Source: an uncultured Acidobacteriota bacterium
GTDB taxonomy: Bacteria > Acidobacteriota > Terriglobia > Bryobacterales > Bryobacteraceae
Direction: 5' to 3'
DNA length: 64,000 bases
Assembly (NCBI GenBank): GCA_902825945.1
Contig: CADECY010000002.1
Span: 98,707-162,706, forward strand
The position numbers were made by a program, and so were the translations under genes. A model generated the notes under the pieces. It did not search any database and was not told the DNA's origin. It saw only the letters and a program-made list of their open reading frames with translations. Positions 37,074 to 44,847 of this stretch are shown in pieces (the stretch's first letter is position 1; the number at the start of each line of letters is the position of its first letter).

Positions 37074-38918
37074 CTACCAGATGAAATCCTTGGCGTCCTT
37101 GCGGCGATCGTGGCCGTCGAGCACGTGAACCACGCGCAGTTTTTTGAGCTTCGGCGACGACAACTGGCCGATCGGCACGTAGAGAATCCGGCGGCCGAGA
37201 TGCGCGGCGACGCTTCGGAAGATCGAGCGCGGCGGCTTCGCGGCGACATAGACCACGTACTTGTGGACCGAGTAGTCGATCCCAGCCAGTAGCAGCCGCT
37301 CCGGCTTGGACTCCGCCATTTCGTAGTCGGTATCGGACCAGACATCGTACATCCGGCGCGCCGGGCGTGTCATCAGAAGTCCGCCGTACTCGCCTCGCCC
37401 GATTCCCGGCCCCACCATGTGATCGAACGGATTGGTGGCGTAGAAGGCCATGTCGGATTCGTTCTGATGCTCACCGAGCCAGGTGGTTTGGTAGTCGTAA
37501 CGGCCGTCGTGATCGGGGTCGAAGATCACCACCACTGCGCCCACCTCGCCCGCCATCTTGCGCAGATTCCGCACGTAGAGCTTGCCCTGGTGCCAATTAC
37601 GAATCGTTTCGCGAATGTCGATGCCATCGAGCAGGGAAGTGAGGAACGGCTCCACCCGCATCCGCTCTTCCGAAAGGATGCTGATCGCCTTCTGCTTGAG
37701 AAACTGCCCGTAGTCCTCGATGACAATGTCCTCGGGCGGATACGAACAAAGCGCGTTGCCCTCGAGCTGTTCGGCCCATTCGCCGGGGCGTGCCTCCTTC
37801 TTGCGCGGCACGAGCGAACGCGGCTTCAAGCGTTGCTTCGGGCGCGGGAGCCTGCGGCGGATTTTCACCTTGCGCGACCGGATCCAGATGTCCTCCCCCG
37901 AGATGTTCACGGTCTCCAGTTCGCACGAAGTTTGCTGCGCCTCGTAGCGGCCGGCCATCGCCCACACCTCCCAGGCGTAGTTGTCGTCCACCACGTTGCG
38001 CGCGGCGACCACGATGTCGAACAGCGACGCCGTGAGATCGTTCGAGATCATCGCCAGATTCCGCGTGTACCGCGCGATCATGCGGCGCTGCCAATGGACC
38101 AGCTTGTCGCCCGTGTTCTTCTCGTAAGCCTGTTCGGAATCCTTGAGCAGCGCCAGTTGCGCGCGCGGGCGGTCGATCAGTTCTTCATTGCCATCGGTGT
38201 AGAGCCCCACGGCGGCGCGGTATCGTTCGTAGCGCTCCTGGAGATACGGATACTCGACGGTGATCTCCGCCAGGCACCCCGGATGCGCATTCACGAGGTC
38301 CACCGGGCGTGGCATACGCCGGCGAGGTTCGTCTTGAGGAACCTCCATCGCGTCCAGAACCGGGTCCAGCATGTTCAGCGAGATCACCGCCAGAACGGAC
38401 TTGCCCGGGTCGGTGCCCTGCAGCTTCCAGGCGATTCCCGAAGCGTGCTCGGCCACTTCTTCGGTCCGTTCCTGCGGAAAGACACGATAGGCCTCGACGT
38501 ATCGCTCGAGCGGAATCCGGCGCAGCGCGTAGGGGTCGGGATAGGCGTCGGAGATGTGTGGCCGGTCACCGGCATCGGGTTCCACGAACACCACGCCGGC
38601 GCCAATCTCCTCTGCGGTGCGAATCGCTTCGGTGAAGGGATCGCACGGCTCGACCGGCACGTAAACGGCCTTTTCCTCTCCCTCTTCGTCCCCGGACGCG
38701 TCCGGCATCACGACGACGGAGATCTCCGGCAGCCGGTGGATCGCCTGCAGGTACTGCTTCTCCATCGCGCGCGGCAGTTCCACCGCGACGGTATCGGGCC
38801 GGTCGCGCAGGATGGTCTTGCGAACGGCAATCGCGAATTCGAGTCTGCCGGGCGCCACCGGAAAATAGGTGATGTGGCCGCGCCGGAGGCTGTCGAAGCT
38901 GTCAGACTCGGGGAACAT
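37074..38918 (-). CDS. Large protein of unknown function paired with a MoxR ATPase (N-terminus TraB-like)
   Basis: A 614-residue soluble protein; I do not recognise a named family. The N-terminal 200 residues (TILRDRPDTVAVELPRAMEK, then PVEPCDPFTEAIRTAEEIGA, VVFVEPDAGD and YPDPYALRRIP) resemble the TraB/EreA-type fold, where a conserved VELxxxR opens the domain. The middle is helical with EKNTGDKLVHWQRRMIARY. A very basic linker (KVKIRRRLPRPKQRLKPRS) precedes a C-terminal alpha/beta region with VVVIFDPDHDGRYDYQTTW. ATG 38918 overlaps the ATPase gene by 17 bp, so the two proteins are made together. They probably form an ATPase-client system like other MoxR pairs. Confidence 0.65.
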   Translation of the reverse strand: MFPESDSFDSLRRGHITYFPVAPGRLEFAIAVRKTILRDRPDTVAVELPRAMEKQYLQAIHRLPEISVVVMPDASGDEEGEEKAVYVPVEPCDPFTEAIRTAEEIGAGVVFVEPDAGDRPHISDAYPDPYALRRIPLERYVEAYRVFPQERTEEVAEHASGIAWKLQGTDPGKSVLAVISLNMLDPVLDAMEVPQDEPRRRMPRPVDLVNAHPGCLAEITVEYPYLQERYERYRAAVGLYTDGNEELIDRPRAQLALLKDSEQAYEKNTGDKLVHWQRRMIARYTRNLAMISNDLTASLFDIVVAARNVVDDNYAWEVWAMAGRYEAQQTSCELETVNISGEDIWIRSRKVKIRRRLPRPKQRLKPRSLVPRKKEARPGEWAEQLEGNALCSYPPEDIVIEDYGQFLKQKAISILSEERMRVEPFLTSLLDGIDIRETIRNWHQGKLYVRNLRKMAGEVGAVVVIFDPDHDGRYDYQTTWLGEHQNESDMAFYATNPFDHMVGPGIGRGEYGGLLMTRPARRMYDVWSDTDYEMAESKPERLLLAGIDYSVHKYVVYVAAKPPRSIFRSVAAHLGRRILYVPIGQLSSPKLKKLRVVHVLDGHDRRKDAKDFIW

Positions 38919-39732
38919 AGCGGAGCGCTTCGCCGCCGAGCGTTTGCAGGATCGATGTATGCAGCGCCTCGCGCACACCGGGGACGCGATCCTGCTCCAC
39001 CGAGCGCAGCTTCATCGCGAATCGCGCGATGTTGATGCCGTCGCGCACGGTGTAACGCTCTTCGTTGGCGTGAGCCTGCTGCAGAAAGTCCGTGACATAG
39101 CGGAGTACCTCTTCCTCGCCAAATGGCAGATTCTCACTGAGAATCTGCATCTCTTCCTCGCGATCGGGGAAGTCGATCAGGATCTGGGGCTGCAGACGCG
39201 ACTGGATGTATTCGGGGAGATCGAAGGTCGAGGCATCATCGTTCATCGTCGCCACCATGCGGAAGTTCGGATGCGCCTTGATCTTGATGCCGGCGACGAT
39301 CGACTCGACATAGCGGCGATTGTCGAGCAAGGGCGCGAGCGATGCCCAGCTCTTCTCCGACATGCGATTTCCCTCGTCGAGAATCGCGATTCCGCCTCGC
39401 AGCATCGCGGTCACCAGCGGCGAGGCCACGTAGCGCAGCTTGCGCTCCCCCTCGATCACGGGTGTGACGATCAGATCCTCGGGCCGCGTGTCGACGGTCG
39501 CCTGCATGATGTAGATCTCGCGCCCGAGGCGTTGGGCGGCGGCGTAGGCCAGCGTGGTCTTGCCGACTCCGGGCTTTCCAATCAACCGGGGATTCATGGG
39601 CAGGTCCTGCGGATCGACCACCAGCCACGCGGCCAGTAACTGTCGCATCGCCTCCTCTTGCCCCACCCAACGGGCATTCAATTCATCGGGGTGCGCCAGG
39701 TGCAGCGGCACGCCTTCGATTTCAACGAGCAT
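38902..39732 (-). CDS. MoxR-type AAA+ ATPase
   Basis: A 276-residue AAA_5/MoxR ATPase. Walker A is GKPGVGKT (52-59), Walker B is GIAILDEGNRM, and sensor 1 is FRMVATMNDDAS; PEYIQSRLQPQILIDFPDRE carries the arginine-finger and sensor 2 context. MoxR proteins act as chaperones that insert cofactors or remodel partner proteins, usually with VWA-domain partners; no VWA gene is present here and the partner appears to be the 614-residue protein downstream. I chose ATG 39732; the upstream extension to 39855 has no family similarity. Confidence 0.88.
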   Translation of the reverse strand: MLVEIEGVPLHLAHPDELNARWVGQEEAMRQLLAAWLVVDPQDLPMNPRLIGKPGVGKTTLAYAAAQRLGREIYIMQATVDTRPEDLIVTPVIEGERKLRYVASPLVTAMLRGGIAILDEGNRMSEKSWASLAPLLDNRRYVESIVAGIKIKAHPNFRMVATMNDDASTFDLPEYIQSRLQPQILIDFPDREEEMQILSENLPFGEEEVLRYVTDFLQQAHANEERYTVRDGINIARFAMKLRSVEQDRVPGVREALHTSILQTLGGEALRYVPRV

Positions 39733-39833
39733 CTTTCTATTGTCCGCGATCGGGCGGAAAAAGATTCGGACTCGAATCCGGCGAAGGCGTGACCGGTCAG
39801 GGACGCGAAAATCGCACAGGATAATGGGGGCTC

Positions 39834-40145
39834 GTGCGTCACGTCTTCTTTGCAATTGTCTCGATTCTCGCCTCGGGGCTCAGTTTCACTTTCTGGATGG
39901 TCAATCCGGTCACGGCGCTCTTTCTCGGGCTCAGCGGACTGGTGGTCCGTCTGACCGGCCGTCAGCCGGCTTCCAACTTCGATGCGCTTCTCCCGTTCAC
40001 GATTCTCTGGCCTCTCCTCGTGCATCCGGTCCACTTGCTCAACCAGCGTATCTCGGGTGGGCGCGGATGGAGCTTCGTGATCATGCTTTCCGCCACGTTC
40101 TTCGTGACCGCACTCGGGCTTCAGTTCTGGCGCTCGTCACGGTAG
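39834..40145 (+). CDS. Small membrane protein of unknown function
   Basis: A 103-residue protein starting at GTG. It has three to four hydrophobic segments (FFAIVSILASGLSFTFWMV, VTALFLGLSGLVV, ALLPFTILWPLLVHPVHLL, FVIMLSATFFVTALGLQF). No family is recognised. A GATAAT hexamer lies 8 nt before the start codon. It is divergent from the MoxR operon. Confidence 0.6.
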   Translation: MRHVFFAIVSILASGLSFTFWMVNPVTALFLGLSGLVVRLTGRQPASNFDALLPFTILWPLLVHPVHLLNQRISGGRGWSFVIMLSATFFVTALGLQFWRSSR

Positions 40146-40220
40146 CCGGTGTTCGCTCTGCCGGATGATCGGATACCCTGAAATGCTAGGGCGCCCGAGC
40201 GCCGCGAAAGGAACCGATTC

Positions 40221-40255
40221 ATGACGAGCCCCTCCATGACGAGCCCCTCCATGAC
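40221..40255 (+). repeat. Tandem 15-bp duplication of the start-codon region
   Basis: ATGACGAGCCCCTCC occurs twice in direct succession (40221-40235, 40236-40250) and is followed by a third ATGACG. This places three in-frame ATG codons before the signal peptide of the cytochrome gene. AAAGGA at 40207-40212 is positioned for the first one. Confidence 0.9.
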
Positions 40256-41339
40256 GCGAGCCGTTCTATTGGCCGCCGTGGCTGCCGCTATTTTCGCGCA
40301 AGGAAATCGACCCGCTCCGCCGGGCCCGCGCGGACTCCCCGATGCACCCGGCAAGGATACCGTTCAGCGCCTGTGCGGATCATCGTGTCATGGCCCGCAG
40401 ATCGTCGCGGGCAAGGGCTATTCGCGCGAGAACTGGGCGACGGTCGTCAACGGCATGATCGCGCGTGGCGCCAAGGTGGAAGCGAGCGAGTTCAACGATC
40501 TGGTCGACTATCTCGGGAAGAATCTTCCACCGCGCTCGGGCGCGGCGGGCGCGGGCGGATCGGGCTTCATCGGCGCAGGTCCGGATGACGCGCATGTCGT
40601 CGATCCGGCGGCTGCGGAAAAGGGCCTCTCCATCTATGTCGCCGAGTGCGTGACCTGCCACGGCAACAAGGCTCGCGGCGGGCCGGACTCGCTCCCGCCG
40701 GCGCAGCGCGGCTCCGATCTCGTGCGATCGCTGGTGGTGTTGAAGGATCGCTACGGCGCGACGATCGGCGAGTTCCTGCGCAAGGGCCATCCGACGCAGA
40801 GCGGGCGCCACAGTTCGTCGATCCAGGGCGAAGAGGCGATCAACCTCGCGCACTTCCTCCACCAGAAGCTCACCGACACGTTGCGCAGCGGACCCTACAA
40901 CAAGCCGATCAACGTGCTCACCGGTAACGCCGCCGCGGGACGCGAATACTTCAACGGCGCGGGCGGCTGCACCAAGTGCCACTCGACCACGGGAGACCTC
41001 GCTGGCGTGGGAGCCAAGTACGACCCGGTGACGTTGCAACAGAAGTTCCTATTCCCGAAGTCGTTCGCGGCGGGCCGTGGCGGCAGGTCCGTTACGCCGC
41101 CCAAGCCCACGACGATCGACGTGACGGTGAATGGCAGGACGGTCTCGGGGCTGCTGCTCCACATGGACGACTTCAATGTCTCGCTGCGCGACGAAGCGGG
41201 CGAGTATCGATCCTGGGCACGGACCGCGCAAATGAAGATCACCGTGCATGATCCCTACGCCGGACATGTCGCGCTGCTCGACCAGTACACCGACAAGAAC
41301 ATGCACGATATCGTCGCCTTCCTGGAGACTTTGAAATGA
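40221..41339 (+). CDS. Periplasmic multi-heme cytochrome c (three heme-binding sites)
   Basis: A 372-residue exported protein; the signal peptide is TRAVLLAAVAAAIFAQG after a duplicated MTSPS start. Three heme-attachment sites are visible: CGSSCH (unusual C-x3-C-H), CVTCH and CTKCH (standard C-x2-C-H). The N-terminal part resembles small cytochromes with a GKGYSRENWATVVNGMIARG segment, the middle is a class I cytochrome, and the C-terminus a third domain ending in a membrane-free DIVAFLETLK. It overlaps the PQQ dehydrogenase gene by ATGA and is almost certainly its electron acceptor. Confidence 0.87.
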   Translation: MTSPSMTSPSMTRAVLLAAVAAAIFAQGNRPAPPGPRGLPDAPGKDTVQRLCGSSCHGPQIVAGKGYSRENWATVVNGMIARGAKVEASEFNDLVDYLGKNLPPRSGAAGAGGSGFIGAGPDDAHVVDPAAAEKGLSIYVAECVTCHGNKARGGPDSLPPAQRGSDLVRSLVVLKDRYGATIGEFLRKGHPTQSGRHSSSIQGEEAINLAHFLHQKLTDTLRSGPYNKPINVLTGNAAAGREYFNGAGGCTKCHSTTGDLAGVGAKYDPVTLQQKFLFPKSFAAGRGGRSVTPPKPTTIDVTVNGRTVSGLLLHMDDFNVSLRDEAGEYRSWARTAQMKITVHDPYAGHVALLDQYTDKNMHDIVAFLETLK

Positions 41340-42910
41340 AGATCGCCATTCTTTCACTTGCGGCGGCGCTCGGGTTCGCTCAGACGCTCGATCCGGCCAA
41401 GTTGAAGCAGCCGCCCACCGACTCATGGCCATCGTTCAATGGCGACTATTCAGGACGCCGCTTCTCTCCCCTCACGACGGCCAATGCGGACAACATCCGG
41501 TCGCTGAGCCTCGCCTGGGTCCACCGCATCAACGTGCAAGGCGGCGGCGTGTTTCCAGGTTCGATCAAGTCGAGCCCAGTCGTCGTGGACGGCGTGATGT
41601 TCTTCACGATTCCCGATCACGTGTGGGCGATCGACGCGCGGACCGGCCGGCAGATCTGGCACTTCGCCTGGCCCTCGCGCGGCGGCATCCACATCGGCAA
41701 TCGCGGAGTTGCGGTCAACGGCAAGTGGCTCTACTTCCTGACACCCGACTGCAACCTCGTCTCGCTGAACATGAAAGACGGCAAGGAGCGCTGGCATCGC
41801 CAGATCTGCGATCCGGACCTGTTCTATTTCGCCAGCGCCGCGCCGCTCGTGGTGGGCAACCACGTGATCACGGGCATCAGCGGAGACGACCTCGACGTGG
41901 CCGGCTACATCGAATCGCACGACCCGGAGACGGGCGAGCGGCAGTGGCGATGGTACACCTACCCCGATCCGGGTTCGCCCGAAGCCAAGAGCTGGCCGAG
42001 CGTCGAGGCGATGCTACACGGCGGCGGAATGACGTGGGGATCGACCACGTACGATCCGGAGTTGAACCTCATCTATTTCGGAACCGGAAATCCGCAGCCG
42101 GTGATCGCGCACAAGGGACGCATGGGGGACAACCTGTTCACCGAGTGCATCGTCGCGCTGAATCCCGACACCGGAAAGATGAAGTGGTACTTCCAGCCTT
42201 CGCCGCACGACACCCATGACTGGGACGCCAATCAGACACCCGTTCTGATCGACGGCATCATCGCCGGCAGGCCGCGCAAGCTCGTGGCACAGGCCGCGCG
42301 CAACGGCTACTTCTTCGTCCTCGATCGCGAGACAGGCAAAAACATCGTGACGTCGACGTTCGCGAAGGCGAATTGGGCCAAGGGCCTCGACGCCAAGGGC
42401 CAGCCGATTCCCGATCCCGCGAAGTATCCCCAGAACGACGGCGCGCTCGTGTCGCCCAACCAGGGTGGCGCCGCGAACTGGCCGCCTCCGAGCTACAGCC
42501 CGCGAACCGGGCTCTTTTATGTGAACGCCTCGAACGCCTACAGCGTCTACTACATCTACGACGATGAGGACAAGCCGGAAGGATGGGGCGGCAACGATCG
42601 CGGAGGATGGTCCGAGGGAGTATTGCAGGCGATCGACTATGCGACGGGGAAGATCCGCTGGAGCCACAAGTGGAACGGTCCCGGCGGCGGACGTTCGGTG
42701 TTGTCGACGGCGGGGAACCTCGTGTTCACCAGTGATCCGTACAACAACTTCGTGGCGGTGAACGCGACGACCGGTGAGCCATTGTGGCGGGCCAACTTGG
42801 GCGCGGGCATGTCGAATCCGCCGATCAGCTACCAATTGGACGGGACGCAGTATGTCGTGGTGGCGGCGAACGACACGATGTACGGGTTCGCCATGTATCC
42901 AGGGAAGTAG
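41336..42910 (+). CDS. PQQ-dependent alcohol dehydrogenase-type quinoprotein
   Basis: A 524-residue exported eight-bladed propeller with signal peptide AILSLAAALGFAQ. Family marks are SWPSFNGDYSGRRFSPLTTA at the start, YDPELNLIYFGTGNPQPV (Asn ligand region), SPHDTHDWDANQTPVLID with the catalytic Asp, and repeated tryptophan-docking motifs (AIDYATGKIRWSHKW, AVNATTGEPLWRANLG). The vicinal cysteine pair of methanol dehydrogenase is absent. The Asp two residues after the catalytic Asp is the pattern associated with lanthanide rather than calcium. It oxidises an alcohol or sugar in the periplasm and passes electrons to the upstream cytochrome c. Confidence 0.88.
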   Translation: MKIAILSLAAALGFAQTLDPAKLKQPPTDSWPSFNGDYSGRRFSPLTTANADNIRSLSLAWVHRINVQGGGVFPGSIKSSPVVVDGVMFFTIPDHVWAIDARTGRQIWHFAWPSRGGIHIGNRGVAVNGKWLYFLTPDCNLVSLNMKDGKERWHRQICDPDLFYFASAAPLVVGNHVITGISGDDLDVAGYIESHDPETGERQWRWYTYPDPGSPEAKSWPSVEAMLHGGGMTWGSTTYDPELNLIYFGTGNPQPVIAHKGRMGDNLFTECIVALNPDTGKMKWYFQPSPHDTHDWDANQTPVLIDGIIAGRPRKLVAQAARNGYFFVLDRETGKNIVTSTFAKANWAKGLDAKGQPIPDPAKYPQNDGALVSPNQGGAANWPPPSYSPRTGLFYVNASNAYSVYYIYDDEDKPEGWGGNDRGGWSEGVLQAIDYATGKIRWSHKWNGPGGGRSVLSTAGNLVFTSDPYNNFVAVNATTGEPLWRANLGAGMSNPPISYQLDGTQYVVVAANDTMYGFAMYPGK

Positions 42911-42979
42911 CCGCGGTCCTCAGCGGCCCCGCGCAAAGATTCGGTACCCTGATAGCGGTGGCCCCGCGTCACCATTCTC

Positions 42980-43798
42980 ATGAACGTCCGCGCCGGATTC
43001 CGGAAACTCGCCGCAGCCGCGCTCCTGCTGACCGCGGTGGTGTTCGCGCAGAAACCCTTCCGGCAATATCCGGGCTGGGAGTACGACGACTTTCCGCTCC
43101 CCAAGGATTATCAGGTGCCGGCGGAGTGGGTCTTCGGGCGCCTGATGTTCCCCTCGATTCGCGTCTTTCGCGGCGCGCCCGATTGGCGTCAGGGCCAATC
43201 CGATTGGACGATCGACTATCCCCGGTCCGACCGCCATCTCGTGAATCTCGTCCGGCGGCTCACGCGGGTCGAGGCGCGATCGGTCGAACAACCGGTGAAC
43301 CTCGAGGACGGCGATGACGTCTTCAACTGGCCTTGGATCTACGGTGTCGAGGTCGGGCACTGGGACCTCAGCGACCAGCAAGTGACCAAGTTCCGCGAGT
43401 ATCTGCTTCGCGGTGGATTTTTCATGTGCGACGACTTTCACGGAACCCGTGAGTGGGCCGTCTTCGCCGCGGGCATGCAGCGCGTGTTTCCAGACCGGCC
43501 GATCGTCGATATTCCGGGCGACGATCCGGTGCTACAGACCGTCTTCGACCTGAAGGAGCGCTATCAGGTTCCGGGCGCGCAGTTTCTCTATACGGGGCGG
43601 CCCTACGAGCAGGACGGCGTAGAAGCACGCTGGCGTGGCATCTACGACGACAAAGGCCGGCTCATGGTCGCCATCTGCCACAACATGGACCTCGGCGACT
43701 CATGGGAGCATGCCGACGATCCCGGCTATCCCGAACGCTACTCGGCGCTGGGAATCCGCACCGCGGTGAACTACGTCGTCTACTCGATGACGCACTAA
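42980..43798 (+). CDS. Exported DUF4159 protein
   Basis: A 272-residue protein with a signal peptide (LAAAALLLTAVVFAQ). The order YDDFPLPKDYQVPAEWVFGR, DWTIDYPRSDRHLVNLVRRL, FREYLLRGGFFMCDDFHGT and NMDLGDSWEHADDPGYPERY is the DUF4159 pattern. That domain has a glutamine-amidotransferase-like fold without known activity. It follows the PQQ dehydrogenase by 69 bp and ends against the convergent oxidoreductase gene (4-bp overlap of stops). Confidence 0.87.
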   Translation: MNVRAGFRKLAAAALLLTAVVFAQKPFRQYPGWEYDDFPLPKDYQVPAEWVFGRLMFPSIRVFRGAPDWRQGQSDWTIDYPRSDRHLVNLVRRLTRVEARSVEQPVNLEDGDDVFNWPWIYGVEVGHWDLSDQQVTKFREYLLRGGFFMCDDFHGTREWAVFAAGMQRVFPDRPIVDIPGDDPVLQTVFDLKERYQVPGAQFLYTGRPYEQDGVEARWRGIYDDKGRLMVAICHNMDLGDSWEHADDPGYPERYSALGIRTAVNYVVYSMTH

Positions 43799-44823
43799 CC
43801 TTCGATCTGGAAGCTGCAGGCTCGCAGGAGAGCCTCGTGCGCCGCGAGATCGTGTGCCACCAGATACGAGGGCTTGCGCTCGCCTCGGGCGACGGCGGCA
43901 AGTTCCAGCAAGTCCGGCGAGTAGGCGGGTTTGGGCTCGGCGGGCAGAATCGCCTCGGTCATGCCCTTGTGATAGGGGCCCGCGGCGTACTCGAGTTCGA
44001 GCGTCAGCTTCGCATTCGAAAACGGGCGCACGGTCGCGGTCCCGTTCGTGCCCTGGATCTCGAAGGTACGGTGCGCGCCGCCGGTTGGCTGATGCGCGGC
44101 GATGTAGACTTCGGCGAGGGCCTTGTCGTACTGGAAAATCGCCAGGCAGTTGTCGGCGAGGTTGTCCTTGCCATCCTTGCGCTGAATCGCGGTGACCGAG
44201 AGCGGCTTGCCGAGCACATCCACCACGCGATCCACCAAGTGGCAGCCGAGTTCGTACATCATGCCGCCCCGGAACAGCGCCAACTGTTGCCGGTCGGCCG
44301 GCGCGATCACCTTGTTGATCGTCGCCCGCACCGCGCGAATCTCGCCGAGCCAGCCCTTCTTTGCGGCTTCGATCGCAGCGGTCATCGCCGGCAGGTAGCG
44401 CCACTGATAGCCCATTTGTACGGTCAGGCCCTTGCCAGCAGCCTGATCGAACAAGCGCCTCAGACGTGGCAGATCCTCACCCGGAGCCTTGTCGAGATGC
44501 ACGAACTTGCCCGCCGCCACGCACTTTTCGGCGAGGTCGAGGTTGTACTGCACGCGCGATTCCACCGCGACCAAGCGGATCGAACGATCACCCAGAACTT
44601 CGTCGAGGGCGAGCCGCTTCACCCCCTGGAACACCGCATGCGTGAGCGGCTCTCCGTGCGGCTCGCACACGCCGGCGAGTTCGAACTCCGGCAGTGATTT
44701 CAGCGCCTGGATCTTTCCGTAGGCATGAGCGTGACCGGTGCCTACCACCGCGGCCCGCATCTTCTCGCCAGCCGCGAGCGGCGCGGCGGCTGCCAAGGCG
44801 CAGAATGTTCGTCGTGAGAACAT
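43795..44823 (-). CDS. Gfo/Idh/MocA-family oxidoreductase, Tat-exported
   Basis: A 342-residue NAD(P)-dependent sugar-type oxidoreductase. It begins with a twin-arginine-like signal (SRRTFCALAAAAPLAAG), followed by the Rossmann entry AAVVGTGHAHAYGKI. The catalytic-lysine motif is VHLDKAPGED, close to the usual EKP, and the substrate-domain His pair is in MMYELGCHLVDRVVDVL. Such exported members are common in Acidobacteria and Planctomycetes and act on sugars or their derivatives in the periplasm; the substrate is unknown. Confidence 0.88.
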   Translation of the reverse strand: MFSRRTFCALAAAAPLAAGEKMRAAVVGTGHAHAYGKIQALKSLPEFELAGVCEPHGEPLTHAVFQGVKRLALDEVLGDRSIRLVAVESRVQYNLDLAEKCVAAGKFVHLDKAPGEDLPRLRRLFDQAAGKGLTVQMGYQWRYLPAMTAAIEAAKKGWLGEIRAVRATINKVIAPADRQQLALFRGGMMYELGCHLVDRVVDVLGKPLSVTAIQRKDGKDNLADNCLAIFQYDKALAEVYIAAHQPTGGAHRTFEIQGTNGTATVRPFSNAKLTLELEYAAGPYHKGMTEAILPAEPKPAYSPDLLELAAVARGERKPSYLVAHDLAAHEALLRACSFQIEG

Positions 44824-44847
44824 GACGCGCCGATTGTATCAAAGCGT

